Source: Oenanthe sinensis
Taxonomy: Eukaryota; Streptophyta; Magnoliopsida; Apiales; Apiaceae
Length of the DNA: 64,000 nucleotides
Direction of reading: 5' to 3'
NCBI GenBank assembly: GCA_028671895.1
Contig: JAPMAC010000221.1
Span: 7,750,001-7,814,000, forward strand
Part shown: positions 32,849 through 43,545 of the stretch, piece after piece
Numbering within the stretch: position 1 is the stretch's first letter
How the letters are laid out: each line of letters starts with the position of its first letter
Notes under the pieces: generated by a model
Database searches by the model: none
What the model saw: the letters and a program-made list of their open reading frames with translations, nothing else
What the model was told of the DNA's origin: nothing
Made by a program: the position numbers and the translations under genes

Positions 32849-34166
32849 TGTTAGGTCCAAAATCATCATAGAAGGGGGGGGGGGGGTTGAATATGATGTG
32901 GTATATTTTTTATTATATGGCGGATTAAGTGTTTGTGTTCTTGAGATATTAAAAAGGCAGTAAATGAAACACAAAGATTTGGGGAAATAACAATGTATTA
33001 TTAAATCCCTGAGGTGCTACACTTCTAATCAAATGATTAGCTTCAATGGGTTCAATCAATGTTACAATAGAAGTACAGTTAGGTGATATAAATGTATGTC
33101 TTTAATGGAGCTCCCGTCTGTATCTCTTTTGTTGATGATGAATGAATAATCTTCTACTCTGTCCATTTTGATTTAACCCATATATATTCTGTAGACTTTT
33201 GGAAATTTATTTCCACAAATGTAAAAGTTCTTTGTTGCACCTTGATCATGAAGAGTGGTGTATAGGCGCCACTAAAGCATTTGTTGCGCCTATATTAGTT
33301 TGTTGCACAGGTTGGTTTGTTGCGCCTATATAGTGGTTCCCCTATATAGGCGCCACAAATGCCTTAGAAATAATACTTGCATTTTCCTTGTGCCTTGGCT
33401 TGAGTTTAGTTGTGCCATTACACCTTTTGTTGCGCCTGCACAATGGATGCAGTATGTATGCGCCACAAACCTTCCACCTTAACTTAAGTGGCACCACAAC
33501 AAGTTTTGTTGCGCCTGCACTCCCAATCCCTTGTGCAGACGCCACAAACCATGACTTAGACTAATCTTGAGCTTCCAACTTTATTTGTTGCGCCTAAGTA
33601 AAGTTTGTTACGCTTCACACTATGTTTCACCTTTGTAGGCACCACCAAATGTAGTTTTACTTGTCTTACTAAATATTTTCAATTCTTGAAGTAACAACTA
33701 CTTGGATTTCACTCTTCTGGCTTGATCAACTGATTTTCTTCTGATTAATCAAGACAATTCTTTTCTTATTGTGCTGACGCTTAGTGCACTGGTCTGGTTC
33801 ACAAATGACTAACACTGAATTAAATTCCCTTGATTTCTGTTCTGTTTCAGCTGATTAACTTTGGACTGTTCCATTACTTCTGATCACTGAAACCCTTTGA
33901 CAACTATACTTGAATCATTGCACTATCTTTAGTCTGAAATCTACTAAACACTTATTTGTTGCTGAGACCTGAACATATTAATGAACTTCTCTCGTTGTCG
34001 TTCAGTAAACCTTACATCTTGAGTATTCTGCAACGACATATGTATGATTTCCGTTTGCATGTCCTTCTGGTTTCCTGTGCTGCATATTAGCATTATTTAT
34101 CTGTCTTTGTTTCTTAGTTGAGTTATCGTTATCACTATTACATACTATGTTACATTATGCTTTACA
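32849..34166 (-). repeat. 3' LTR of element G (1318 bp)
   Basis: Plus-strand ends TGTTAGGTCC...GCTTTACA; next to it is the polypurine tract. The terminal hairpin has arms CATCATA (32864-32870) and TATGATG (32892-32898), with an expanded loop of 13 C residues (in the sense strand). Confidence 0.92.
33250..33660. repeat. GGCGCC hairpin-module array in U3 of G 3' LTR
   Basis: Includes a 38-bp unit at 33319-33356 with arms GTTGCGCCTATATAG and CTATATAGGCGCCAC, and degenerate units near 33255, 33425, 33505 and 33580. In element sense it is the same module as in element D. The 5' LTR has the matching array at 61320-61710. Confidence 0.9.
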
Positions 34167-34180
34167 ATCTCCCCCTATTT
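34167..34180 (-). other. 3' polypurine tract of element G
   Basis: The minus strand reads AAATAGGGGGAGAT immediately before the LTR start TGTAAAGC. Confidence 0.95.
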
Positions 34181-36308
34181 GTTTGTTAGAGTTCGACAAG
34201 CAAATCCTGTGAGACGATAACTCAACTGATACTTACAAGAAAAAGTAAAGTGCAGAAAGACAGTAAATAATATTAATTACATTCTGGATTAGATTTTACA
34301 TTTCTAGATTTCTTGTGTACAATAAAAGTTTGTTCCTCTAGCCTAAACAGATAATTCTATGATCTTTTGCTTCTTTGTACTGAGTCTTGTTTGTGTTTAG
34401 ATCTTGTTTCAGAGTAATGCTTTCTGAGCTCTTCTTCCTTCTGCTCCAACCTTTCCTTTACTATGCCTCTAGCTTCCACTTTAAGAGTATTGACTGGAGG
34501 TGGTTCTTCTAACTTATTCAAAACTTCTGTGAGAAAAGCGGTTGAGTTTTTCTTGGAGATTGACTCGAAGGCCAGAGATTGTCTCTTTGAAAACACGAAC
34601 ACTGTTATCCTTTTTGGAAAGCCTTTAACTCTGTCAGTGTCATGCATCGACTCTTCTGCCAGCTTCTCCCTTAGAACGTCTTCCATCATCCTCAAAGCCT
34701 TTTTGTCTCATTTGAGATTGGATCTCTTTACTCTTGAAAGGACTTTTCGGATAATTTCAAAATTGTTTCTCCTCAGTTTTGATAGCTCTTTCTTTTTATC
34801 CATTCCATTCTTTTTGAAAAGAAAGTATTTTTTCCATTCGGCTCCGTCTGAATGCAAGGTTCAGAATCTCTTATTGCTTCAAGTACTTCAGTGTCATCCT
34901 CTCTTCTTACATACATTGGATCTTGGTAATATCTGGTTGTCTCCATTAGATATCTTCCAAACGTTTTAATTGCTCTGTTCAGCCTGAATGCGTAGATCAA
35001 CTCAGCAGCTCTTAGATCTTCGTCTATTCTATTCTTCTTGCTTCTGAGTCTCCCTTTTACATACTGCATGAACATTGCATGACTTGAGTCCAGACATTCA
35101 TTAGACAAAGTTAGGTTATAAAGTGTGGTAGCTTTGTAGTACTTGACCATCGGAGGCTTCTCAAATGCTTCGACACCGATCTCTATAATTCTCTTCTCGA
35201 TCATATCTCTCAGTATCTCATTTATTTTATGCCCACCAAAGATGACTTTCCTCTTCAGCACATACAGCTCCACAATGTTCATCTTTTCAAACCTCTTTGT
35301 TGACAAAATCTTTGATCCCAGTGTTGTAGAATTTAAGAACATTTTCCATCCATACTTAGATGCACTTACTGACACGCTTGTGATATCTTCTGATAGAATA
35401 ACATAGAATTCATGAACATCTTCAAATCTTTCCCTCATGGTTCTGAAGAGATCAAGGACTTGTCTGCCTTTCTTTTGAGTAAGAGGTAACTCTTTCTTCT
35501 TCAGTAGACTCCTTGCTTCATCCCAATCAGGATCAACCTTTGCTTCAATGTCTTTGATTATATTTCTTCTTTCTCTTGTGTGTTGTACTCTCTTCCATTT
35601 TCTCTTCATCAGTTCTTGAGCTTGATCTATACCTTGAGTAACAACTTCATCTACACCAACTAGAAGACAGTCATTATCAAAAGCATATTCTTCAGCAAAC
35701 TCCTCCTCAACATCTATTCCAATTGATTTTGCAGTTTCCTCTATTTTAATCTCTGTTGGAATCTCCAGTGGCACATAGGGCTCAAATATTTCTCCTTCTT
35801 CAAGTTTCCTAGCTCCAGGTCTATAGAAAATATCTGACTCCCCTTAAGCTGTATATTCCAATATCATTTCAGCTCTAACCTTTTCTTGTACTATCCTCTC
35901 CCCATCAGTTGGGTTATCCTCCCTTCTACCGGAGTAATCTGAGTTGTTGAAGTTGATTGAGTAGTAATAGGAACTTCTGAGCCAACAGTTGTTTAACCAA
36001 ATCTTTGATTTCTTTCATTTTCGCTCGCTGCTGCTCTTGTACTTCCAAGATCTTTCTTATTGAGTAGTGAATTTCAGTTACTTGGGCCTCCAGATTTAGA
36101 ATCATTTGGCTGTGTGCAGTGTGTGCAATGTGTGAGATGTTTATTTGGGTAGTGGGTGTCTCACTCCTCACTGTTTCTGTTTGTGCACGACCCTCAACAC
36201 TCACACTCGGAAAATCAGGGTCAGGGAACAAAAGATCATCAAGGTTAATTGTTTCACTCATTTCCATAATAGCACTTAGATCTTCTATACATGCATTAAA
36301 ATCCTTAT

Positions 36309-36960
36309 CCCTTCTATGGGTAGGCTGCCTCTCCGCCGGACCACTTTGGGTGGGGAGAACTCCTTTTTCAGGAACTGGGGGGTTGAGACCCAGTGTGGTC
36401 ACCACTATGGATTCTGTAATGATTGGCAAAGTTGAAGAATCCGGGATGCCAGCTGAAGCCAATGAAGGCATTACCTGCTCAGAGACACCCTGAATAGGTT
36501 CTACTACCGAAGTGTGAATAGAGTCCACATCCCTTCTATGGGTGTGTTGTCCCTCTTCCTGACCTGATAAGGTGGGGAGGACCTCCAGTGTAGGAGCTGG
36601 ACTTGGAATTTCCAGGGGGGTCACCACCTCAGGCAATGTAGTGATTAATAAATGAGAGCCTGTGGTGCCCCGCGACGCCTGTGAAGGCACTTCCACTTGA
36701 AGTGGTGATGTTGTTGACACAACTACTCCTTGAATGAAGACCTCTTCCCTTCTACGAGAGAGTTGCCTTTCCACGTCACCCTTTTGGGGAGGGAAAAAAA
36801 TCCTGAACAGGATTTGGAGATGGTAAGTCCAGGGGGATCACCACATTTGACAATGTAATGAATGGCTCGTTAGAGTCAGTGATGCCCCTAACTGTCTATG
36901 AAGACAGATTCTGAATTGGATCAACCAAAACAGTAGTAGCTACTGAAGTAGCGGATGTTG
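36309..36960 (-). repeat. Three tandem 216-222-bp coding repeats in ORF3 of G
   Basis: The word CCCTTCTAYGGG, or a close variant, starts at 36309, 36531 and 36747. Each unit encodes the pattern P-x-P-(x)-V-L-P-T-x-S-G followed by (E/Q)RQxxxRRD, then a Ser/Thr-rich variable part. The D' ORF3 (about 63100-63330) has a similar unit order. Confidence 0.75.
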
Positions 36961-37780
36961 TTACAACCTCTGGTTCTGTCCTCGTACCTTTCAGGATTTT
37001 GTCAATTTCAGAATTGAGGTTATGAAGAAAGAGAATGTCGTTAGAGATTGGAGAATCAGGTTCCTGGCACACAGTTGCACTATGTTTAAAATTCATTTTA
37101 CGTCATTTTAGAGAGGGCAGAGCTGTAGGGGATATTTTAATAATTTCCTAATTCGGTAGGGACTCCCTATCATCTAAATCAATGATTCTTTTTCATGTTT
37201 TGGGAGATGAAGGGAGTATTTGTTGTTCTCTAGCAGTGGTTAGAACTGGTTAGGTTTGACCAAGTTCATTGCCAGCTTCAATGGCCACTGAGGGCTCTTG
37301 TGTATGCATTGCCGTTTGAGGCACAGTAGGAGATATTGTGACAAATTCATCAGTTAGAAAAGTAGAGAAGTCAAAGTCAAGAAGTGTACCTTCATCCATT
37401 TGTTCATCAGAAATACTAGGGATATACACTTCTGTAGTCTGAGGCTCTTCCACTTCTACCTCACCAACTATCTCCTCTGTTTGAATGTCAGAGTTATTCC
37501 TTTGTTCTTTTTCTTCAGAAATTTATTCTTGTTCATGTTCAGAACCAACTTCTTCCATAATTTCATCTTCTTTTTCAGAGCTTTGTTCTTCCTCTTCTGA
37601 TGCTGTTGAGTTTCCAGATTCACTTGAGGTTTCAGCTTCATTATCCTCTTCAGATATTGCTGCTGCTTCTTCTTCTGCAGCTTCTTCTTCTTCTTCTTCT
37701 TCTTCTTTTTCTTCTACTTCTTCATTACCCTTTCTAAGAAGATCAAATAAATCTCTAATAGGATCAGTCATTGGGGCAGG

Positions 37781-37785
37781 GGTAT
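37781..37785. other. Target-site duplication of element F, left copy (GGTAT)
   Basis: GGTAT precedes the LTR at 37786 and recurs at 52999-53003 after the other LTR. Removing F and one GGTAT joins the ORF3 reading frames of G. Confidence 0.97.
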
Positions 37786-39057
37786 TGTTAGGTCCAAATG
37801 TGTTGTAGAGGGGGGGTGAATACAACTTTTCGAATTAATGAAGCAATAAATACTATGTAATAAATGAACACAATGATTCAAGGAATATATGTCTTATATA
37901 TAACTTGAAAGGGTTGCTACAACATTCATTACAATAGTACAACAGAAGTAAAGAGGGTAGTAAATGATACTAAGCTTTGTGAATATACTCTCTCTTTATT
38001 ACAAGTGTTTCTCTCGAATATTGCTCTCTTAATAAGTTACACAAGTACTTCTATTTATACTACTTTGTAATCTATGACTTGTAGTCTTCAAAAGATAAGA
38101 TATGAGTGGCCCAATGTTGTCCACGTGAATCTTATCTTGTCTTGAAAGCTTGAAAATCTGCCACCAGGATGATGCCATGTGTCATGTTGAAACTGTCCTC
38201 TATGTAGAATTTCTACATAGGAAATTCTACTTGGCTCTATCTTGAATTCTAAGTAGAATTTCTACATAGGAATTTCTACTTAGGAATTTCTACATAGAAA
38301 ATTCGAGATAGCCTTCTTCCTGAGTACTTAGAAAATATTTTCACCTCCAGAATTTCTACATAGGAAATTCGACTTAGGAGTTTCGACATAGGAAATTCGA
38401 GATAGCTTCCTGAGTTGAGTACTTAGAAAATATTTCCAACTCCAGAATTTCTACTTGGCTCTAAGTAGAAACTCATCCAGAATTTCTAGATAGGAATTTC
38501 TACATAGGTTCCCTTGTAAGTACTTAGAGAAATTCTGGGCTTCAACTTGAAACTTCAATGCAACATCTTGAACTTGTGATTTCTTCATGTCTTCTATTTT
38601 CTTCAACAAGCTCTTGAACTTGGAAATCTACTACTGACATGAACTTGCTACCAATGTCCTGACACTTGATGCACTGGTCTGGTTCATAAGTGACTAGTCT
38701 TGATAGGTTTCTTGCTTCTGAATAGATTACCATGTTCAATTAGAAATGTGGCTTTCCAACAATTGCTTTCCTTCTTTTTCACTTGAAATCAATTAGTCTT
38801 ATTGATACTGATAGTTATGATCTTGATTCTTTGAGTTACAAATTACTGGGGCATGAACAACTTTAACTTGAACTTCTTCCAATGATTTCTTCTTTGTTTG
38901 ATCATATTTACCATGTTGAACTGTATCAATTACTTTGTCTTCATTTGTATTGATTTCTTTGTGACTTCTCGTTCTTGATTGTCTTCGGGTTAAGTATCTT
39001 TTCTTTAGTTGAGTTACATAAATTATAGTGTTACAAGTTTAAACACTCAGCCTTTCA
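37786..39057 (-). repeat. 3' LTR of element F (1272 bp)
   Basis: Plus-strand ends TGTTAGGTCC...GCCTTTCA. Differences from the 5' LTR seen by eye: AAGCTTTGTG/AAGCTCTGTG, GAAAATCTG/GGAAATCTG, GAAATCTAC/GAACTCTAC and CACTCAG/CACTCTG. The U3 array is at 38195-38510. The 65-codon frame at 38542-38739 is inside the LTR and is not called. Confidence 0.97.
38195..38510. repeat. CTATGTAGAA/TTCTACATAG palindrome array in U3 of F 3' LTR
   Basis: Palindromic units made of CTATGTAGAA followed directly by TTTCTACATAG (38200-38220; variant with CTAAGTAGAA at 38249-38269), plus half units such as GGAATTTCTACATAG, GGAAATTCGACTTAG and GAAATTCGAGATAG. The same array is in the 5' LTR at 52136-52450. Confidence 0.9.
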
Positions 39058-39071
39058 ATCTCCCCCTATTT
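39058..39071 (-). other. 3' polypurine tract of element F
   Basis: AAATAGGGGGAGAT on the minus strand, directly before the LTR start TGAAAGGC. Confidence 0.97.
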
Positions 39072-39464
39072 GATTGTCTAACAATGACATTCAAATTAAA
39101 GAAGGATAACTCAACTAAATAATGAGACGAGAAAAGATAAGTAACATTAATGTCTTGCACATTTTACACTTGAATAAAAACTTGAAAACAATACAAAGAA
39201 CTTTAGAAAATAAATATAAGCTAGAAAGAAAATTCGAACCTCGAATTAAAGACCATTGAGATGATCTCTATCACCTGGATTATTTCATACCTTTCAGTCC
39301 AACTCATATCACCTTATTGGATCCACTCTGATTCACGGTTACAGTATGGTGAATTAGCCTATCTCGCATACCGTGGTCAGGTGAATTTTCCTCAAGTGAG
39401 TTAGAGCAACCAAAAGATATGAAGTTTTTCCAACTTCAAGTTCACATCCCTTTGAACTTTAACT
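39072..39464 (-). other. Untranslated stretch between ORF3 and 3' polypurine tract of F
   Basis: About 390 bp with no motif array and no ORF I can support. Confidence 0.7.
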
Positions 39465-42400
39465 CTAATTCCGTTTCCCCTTCCTAACTTCCTTAACAGC
39501 ACTGCGCTTATCTTCTCCTTGTTTTCTGCGCCTTTCTTTCCTTTGCTGTTCTCTTTTGTATACTGGATCGTGTAGTTGTGCCCATCTCGCATTCAGCAAA
39601 CTTACTGCTTCCATTTCCAGAGGATTCTTGGGTTCTGGATATGGATGTCTGAAAAGCCTTCTTAGTTTATCAACTTCCTGGGTAGTTCTGATCTTCGGAA
39701 TGTCCTCAAAGTTTTTCATGATTAGCTGAGGCTTCCAATGAGCTTTATCAGCTTTGAACTGACAGTATATCATTTTAGGGTAGCCCTTGACACGGTTGGT
39801 ATTGAACCTACTAGCCGCATCTGACTCCATTCTCCTTTTCTCCTTTACTACCTCAGACAAGTACTTTAACAGTCTCTGCTTTTCATCTGCAAACCTATCC
39901 TCTACATCTCCCAATTTGAATTCATCTCTGACTTTGTCTAGAAATGCAGCATCTTGAGTTTGTAGCAGCCATTTCCTACTCATATGCAAGAAGGTTTGAT
40001 TCTGGTCTGCATCAATGAACACCAAGGCATCAGCTGTATCATCTGTGTAAGAATGAATCCAGTATACACTTTCTCTTCCTGGAACACCAACTGCCTCCCT
40101 TATCTCTCCTTGTTCCAGGGGTCCTGAAGGAAGAGTCAGAGCTTCATCTACGCTTTTCACAGCTTGTAGAATATCCCATTTTCTTTGCATTAGCTCTGGC
40201 TCAATCTTCACGTTATCCAGAGGATTTGGAGCAATGACATCGCACTTCCATATTTCACTGCTCTTCTGGAAGATTATCTTCTCAATGAACTCCACTGATT
40301 TTTCTTTAATATCCGAGGTGAATCCCTTACCCATCATTTGTCTGCAAACAGCTTTAAGGGATTCCACCGATAGAGCCATCAAGTCATTTTCTTCCATGCT
40401 AACCCTCTTCATCTTTCCATCAACAACCATTCTGACAACGTCTGGATTGGCTGAGAATTCTGGTCCCTTGTCCTCTGCTAACTGCATTAACTGATCTCTA
40501 TACAGAATGCTTAGCTCCTCAGCTTGAGAATATTGAATTTTAGCTGCTAGCAAGAACAACTCCGACGCAGATCTTCTCGACATAAACTGATCATCAACAT
40601 ACATAAAAGACATCGGGGCTCCATCAATTAAAGACAAAATAACTTGCCATTCATTATCCACCGATTTGTATCCAACACGGACTTTAGAAATCATTCTCTT
40701 CAAAGCATTTATATAGTCCATCGTCATCGGATTCTTCATGTTCAAGTTGAAGAACAAGTCATCTGCCTCCTTATTATGAACTCCATGTGCACACGACCCC
40801 ATCAGTATCTTTCGTGCATCGTCCCATTTCTGTCCAATCCTCCTTTTGTCCAGATCAACTTGAGGGTCAGCTAGTCTGGCAAGCTCATGATCATACTGCT
40901 TTTCCTTGAGCTCCACTTGCTTCTCAAGAAAAATAGCTTTATCTTGCATCATCTTCATTTTGAAAAATTGAGCTTGTTCCAGAGCTAACTGCTGAGCTTT
41001 CAGGGTCTCCTCATCAACAGGAATCTCTTCAGCAGACGCCCCAGCACCTCCACCTTGTTCCTCCAAAGATCTCTTAATTGCATGTGCTAGAGGTACGTCT
41101 TCCATATCAGAATCTGAATCAACTTGCACGTGTTCCTGTTGATCACCAAAGTCAGTGAATGGCTCTTCTTGTTCAACCATCACTGCTTTACCCTTTCGCT
41201 TCCTCTGAGCCTCCTCATCAGTCACCATCGGATCAATCTCTTCTTCAGCACGGGGTGACTGTTGTGTCGTCTCATTACCTCCTTTCTCCCCCTTAGGTGA
41301 GTTATCCTGAACATCACCTTGTGCACCCGATCCACCAGCACTTGAACCAAAACCAGAAGGTCCAGTAGTCGGTCCAGCAGCACCACCTGCACCATCAGCA
41401 TCCGGGGGAGGTTGATTGAAATGGTCATCGAAGCACTCCGGGGGAACTAAGTGTCGAACTGCATACATCATACGACTGACTTCTGTTGCCATTGTATGCA
41501 GAACGCTCTCCACACGCCCCATTCTTTCATACAGAGTGCTGCCCAAGACACCACCAGCATGGCCCAGGTCATTGACTTTGTTCGTCATATCTGTTAAAGC
41601 TTCAGCTTGGCCTGCCATCCGTGCTGCGTAGTCATCAAGAGCTCGCTTGTTATCGCCGACATTAACCCCTAACTGCCCCATAGATTGCCCAAACTGCTCC
41701 ATCTGATTTTCTATTGCTGACATACATGTATCCAGATTTTCAAGAATAAGGGACGGTGTTTGGCTTAGGTTTTCTCGCTCTAAAAATCGTTCTGTTTGTG
41801 TTTTACGCTCAGGTTCGGGCCTTAAAAATGAAGGTCCCTCACTCCCTAAACGCTCGCACTCACTCCCTGTCTCACGCTCGTGTATGTCGTCAATAAAGTA
41901 ACCCAGAGTCAAAGCAGTACCTGCATAAACTGGATAAGAAAAATTAGGAACAGTTATGGGATCTATGTACCCTGTTGTGTCCTGAGGTGGAATCTCAGGC
42001 TGAGAGGCTGCAGAGTGTTCAAGTACAACAGTAGAACCGATCCTCTCTGCAGCATCAGGACGTACCGGTGAAGGTACTTTCGAAGCTCGTAAAACTTCCG
42101 GCCTAACTGAAGGAACAGGCTCTTCAGAAGACACTGAATCCTCAGCAACCATCCTAGGTGTTGACTGTGCAAGGGGAGAACCACTCTCGTGCGGTGGAGT
42201 GGTTGTGATAGACACGCTAGGGATGGACTGGGCTTTTGAAGTAGCAGCTTGTGAAAATTTGGCTCGCTTCCTGAAAATTGGCTGCACTTCAGGGTCACTC
42301 TCATCAGTACTCTCACCTAATTCTAAAGGTGCCGGCCTTTTAACTCCCGTTAACAGGGGTGATAGTGAAGAAGTTAGAGAAGCAGACGCAGAAATATGTC

Positions 42401-43545
42401 TATCACCCTGGGATAGATCCTGCGGGTTAGCAGAATCTTGGGCCACGGAATCAGAATCAGAGGAGGAAGGAGTGTTAGGTTCGAAGAATGTACCTCCTTC
42501 ATTACCTTGGCCAACAGAGGAATCAGAAGCAGCATGTGTTGTCTTAGGAGACGGTTGCTGTTCCCTTGGCCTGGCTGTGAAGTGACTGAGAGATTGGCCC
42601 TCATCTTGTTCGTCATCAATATGCTCATCAGGAATCCCTTGAAATGCTTCATTGTGGGCAGATGGATTCTGAGCATGTGATGAGATTTGTGAAGTCCCCG
42701 CGAGAGTAGTTACACCTGCATCATAAGAGAGCCACACTTGAATGTTCTCAGGAATAGACATAGGTTTACCCTGATGTTTATCCTGGTTAGCAATAGTTGT
42801 TAGTGACTTAGTGCCCATGCCTAGAGGTGCAGAGGTGGGACTTCGAACAAATGCCTGCCTAAGTGATAAAGCATTAGAAGGCACGAGATGATTGATTAGC
42901 ATTTGCAAGAAACGAGGATACCAGCAGACAATATCATTGTGTGAAATGTCTCTGGTTTCAGGTGATCCCATTGTAGCCACTAATTCTGAAAGAACAAGCC
43001 TGCCATAATTAATGTTTAGTTCCTGGGCTAGGGAAACACCAAAAATTTGCATGGGAATGGAAATTTGATGAAAATCTCTTTCTCGTGCCCGAAAGCATCT
43101 AGTAATGGCCTCGAAAAAGTAATTCCATTCCACATGAAAAAATTGTTTTTGAATATTTGAAGTGGATAGTCGTCCAGGGGGAGGATAACATCCAATTGCT
43201 TCAAAAAAAATTCTGGCGCTCAGCCGCTGAAGGTTCAGGGTCATAAGAATCCTTGACTGGAAAACCAAGAACAGTATTAAAAATAGCCTCTGTAACCTCA
43301 AAATTTTGACCCTCCAAGGTAAAAGTAAAACCGTAGGGGGTCGATTTACTCCCAAAAGGTACTGCACTAGTCCATAACTGCTGCAAAGCATCATGGACCA
43401 GTGTAGGTTTTGCAGTAAAAGCAGTACTAGCTTTGGAGTACAAATTAAGATATCGTACCCAAAACTTGAAACGCGGGAGTTGATCACCAATTTCAGTCGG
43501 AATATTATAAAAATTATGTTTTGCAAGAGAAAATTGGTGAGTCAT
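39465..43545 (-). CDS. ORF3 (Sirevirus env-like ORF) of element F, one frameshift
   Basis: Reading from ATG 43545 gives MTHQFSLAKHNFYNIP and 114 codons, ending at TGA after a run of eight T near 43203-43210. The next frame continues without interruption to 39465, so the full protein is about 1360 residues. The N-terminal domain contains GFTFTLEGQNFEV and WYPRFLQMLINHLVP (about 42930), a box also seen in G (LYPRFLQLVLNQVL). Then follow a long Ser/Pro/Gln-rich region, a coiled coil (about 41740-41440), acidic patches, a second coiled coil (41010-40860) with QKWDDARKIL, the conserved C-terminal domain (NEWQVILS...SASELFLLAAKI) and a very basic tail (KREQQRKERRRKQGEDKR). There is no signal peptide and no transmembrane span. 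Function unknown; a DNA- or RNA-binding or nuclear role is my inference from the tail. An upstream ATG at 43526 lies in the wrong frame for the N-terminus. Confidence 0.8.

Larger units (their letters stand above)
32849..37785 (-). mobile_element. Element G, part 1: 3' LTR and C-terminal part of ORF3
   Basis: G is a minus-strand Sirevirus-like element split by element F. This part holds its 3' LTR (32849-34166), polypurine tract and most of ORF3 up to the GGTAT target site of F at 37781-37785. The other part is 53004-62225. Its LTRs differ by several percent plus indels, so it is older than F and D. Confidence 0.9.
34357..37785 (-). pseudogene. ORF3 of element G, C-terminal part (interrupted by F)
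   Basis: It continues the reading from 53004 after removal of F: PMTDPIRDLFDLLRKGNEE is followed by a Glu-rich stretch (37730-37500). Then come three repeats of about 72 codons (36309-36960), a segment DNPTDGERIVQEK near 35910, a charged region with PDWDEARSLL near 35540, and the conserved C-terminal domain (YGWKMFLN...NIVELYVLKRKV, 35370-35240). The tail is basic (HYSETRSKHKQDSVQRSKRS) and ends at 34357. Frameshifts or stops occur near 37250, 36890, 36780, 35920 and 34740. I see no signal peptide or membrane span. The basic tail and coiled coils suit a nucleic-acid-binding or nuclear protein better than an envelope. Confidence 0.75.

Noticed and set aside
32871..32886. G13-16 run as a separate regulatory element
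   Set aside because: It is the expanded loop of the terminal LTR hairpin, 7 in the other LTR copy; length change fits slippage.
34463..34969. Plus-strand open frame of 168 codons
   Set aside because: It is opposite the well-supported ORF3 of G on the minus strand and has only Ser/Leu/Phe-rich composition typical of an antisense shadow.
38542..38739. 65-codon frame in LTR F (also 52483-52680)
   Set aside because: Present in both LTR copies only because they are duplicates; no protein features.
39465..43526. Continuous 1353-codon frame starting at 43526 taken as the ORF3 protein
   Set aside because: The first roughly 105 codons are an out-of-frame reading; the conserved N-terminus is in the frame that starts at 43545 and shifts near 43205.
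39465..43545. Envelope protein
   Set aside because: The env-like label rests on position only; no signal peptide, membrane span or cleavage-site pattern was seen.
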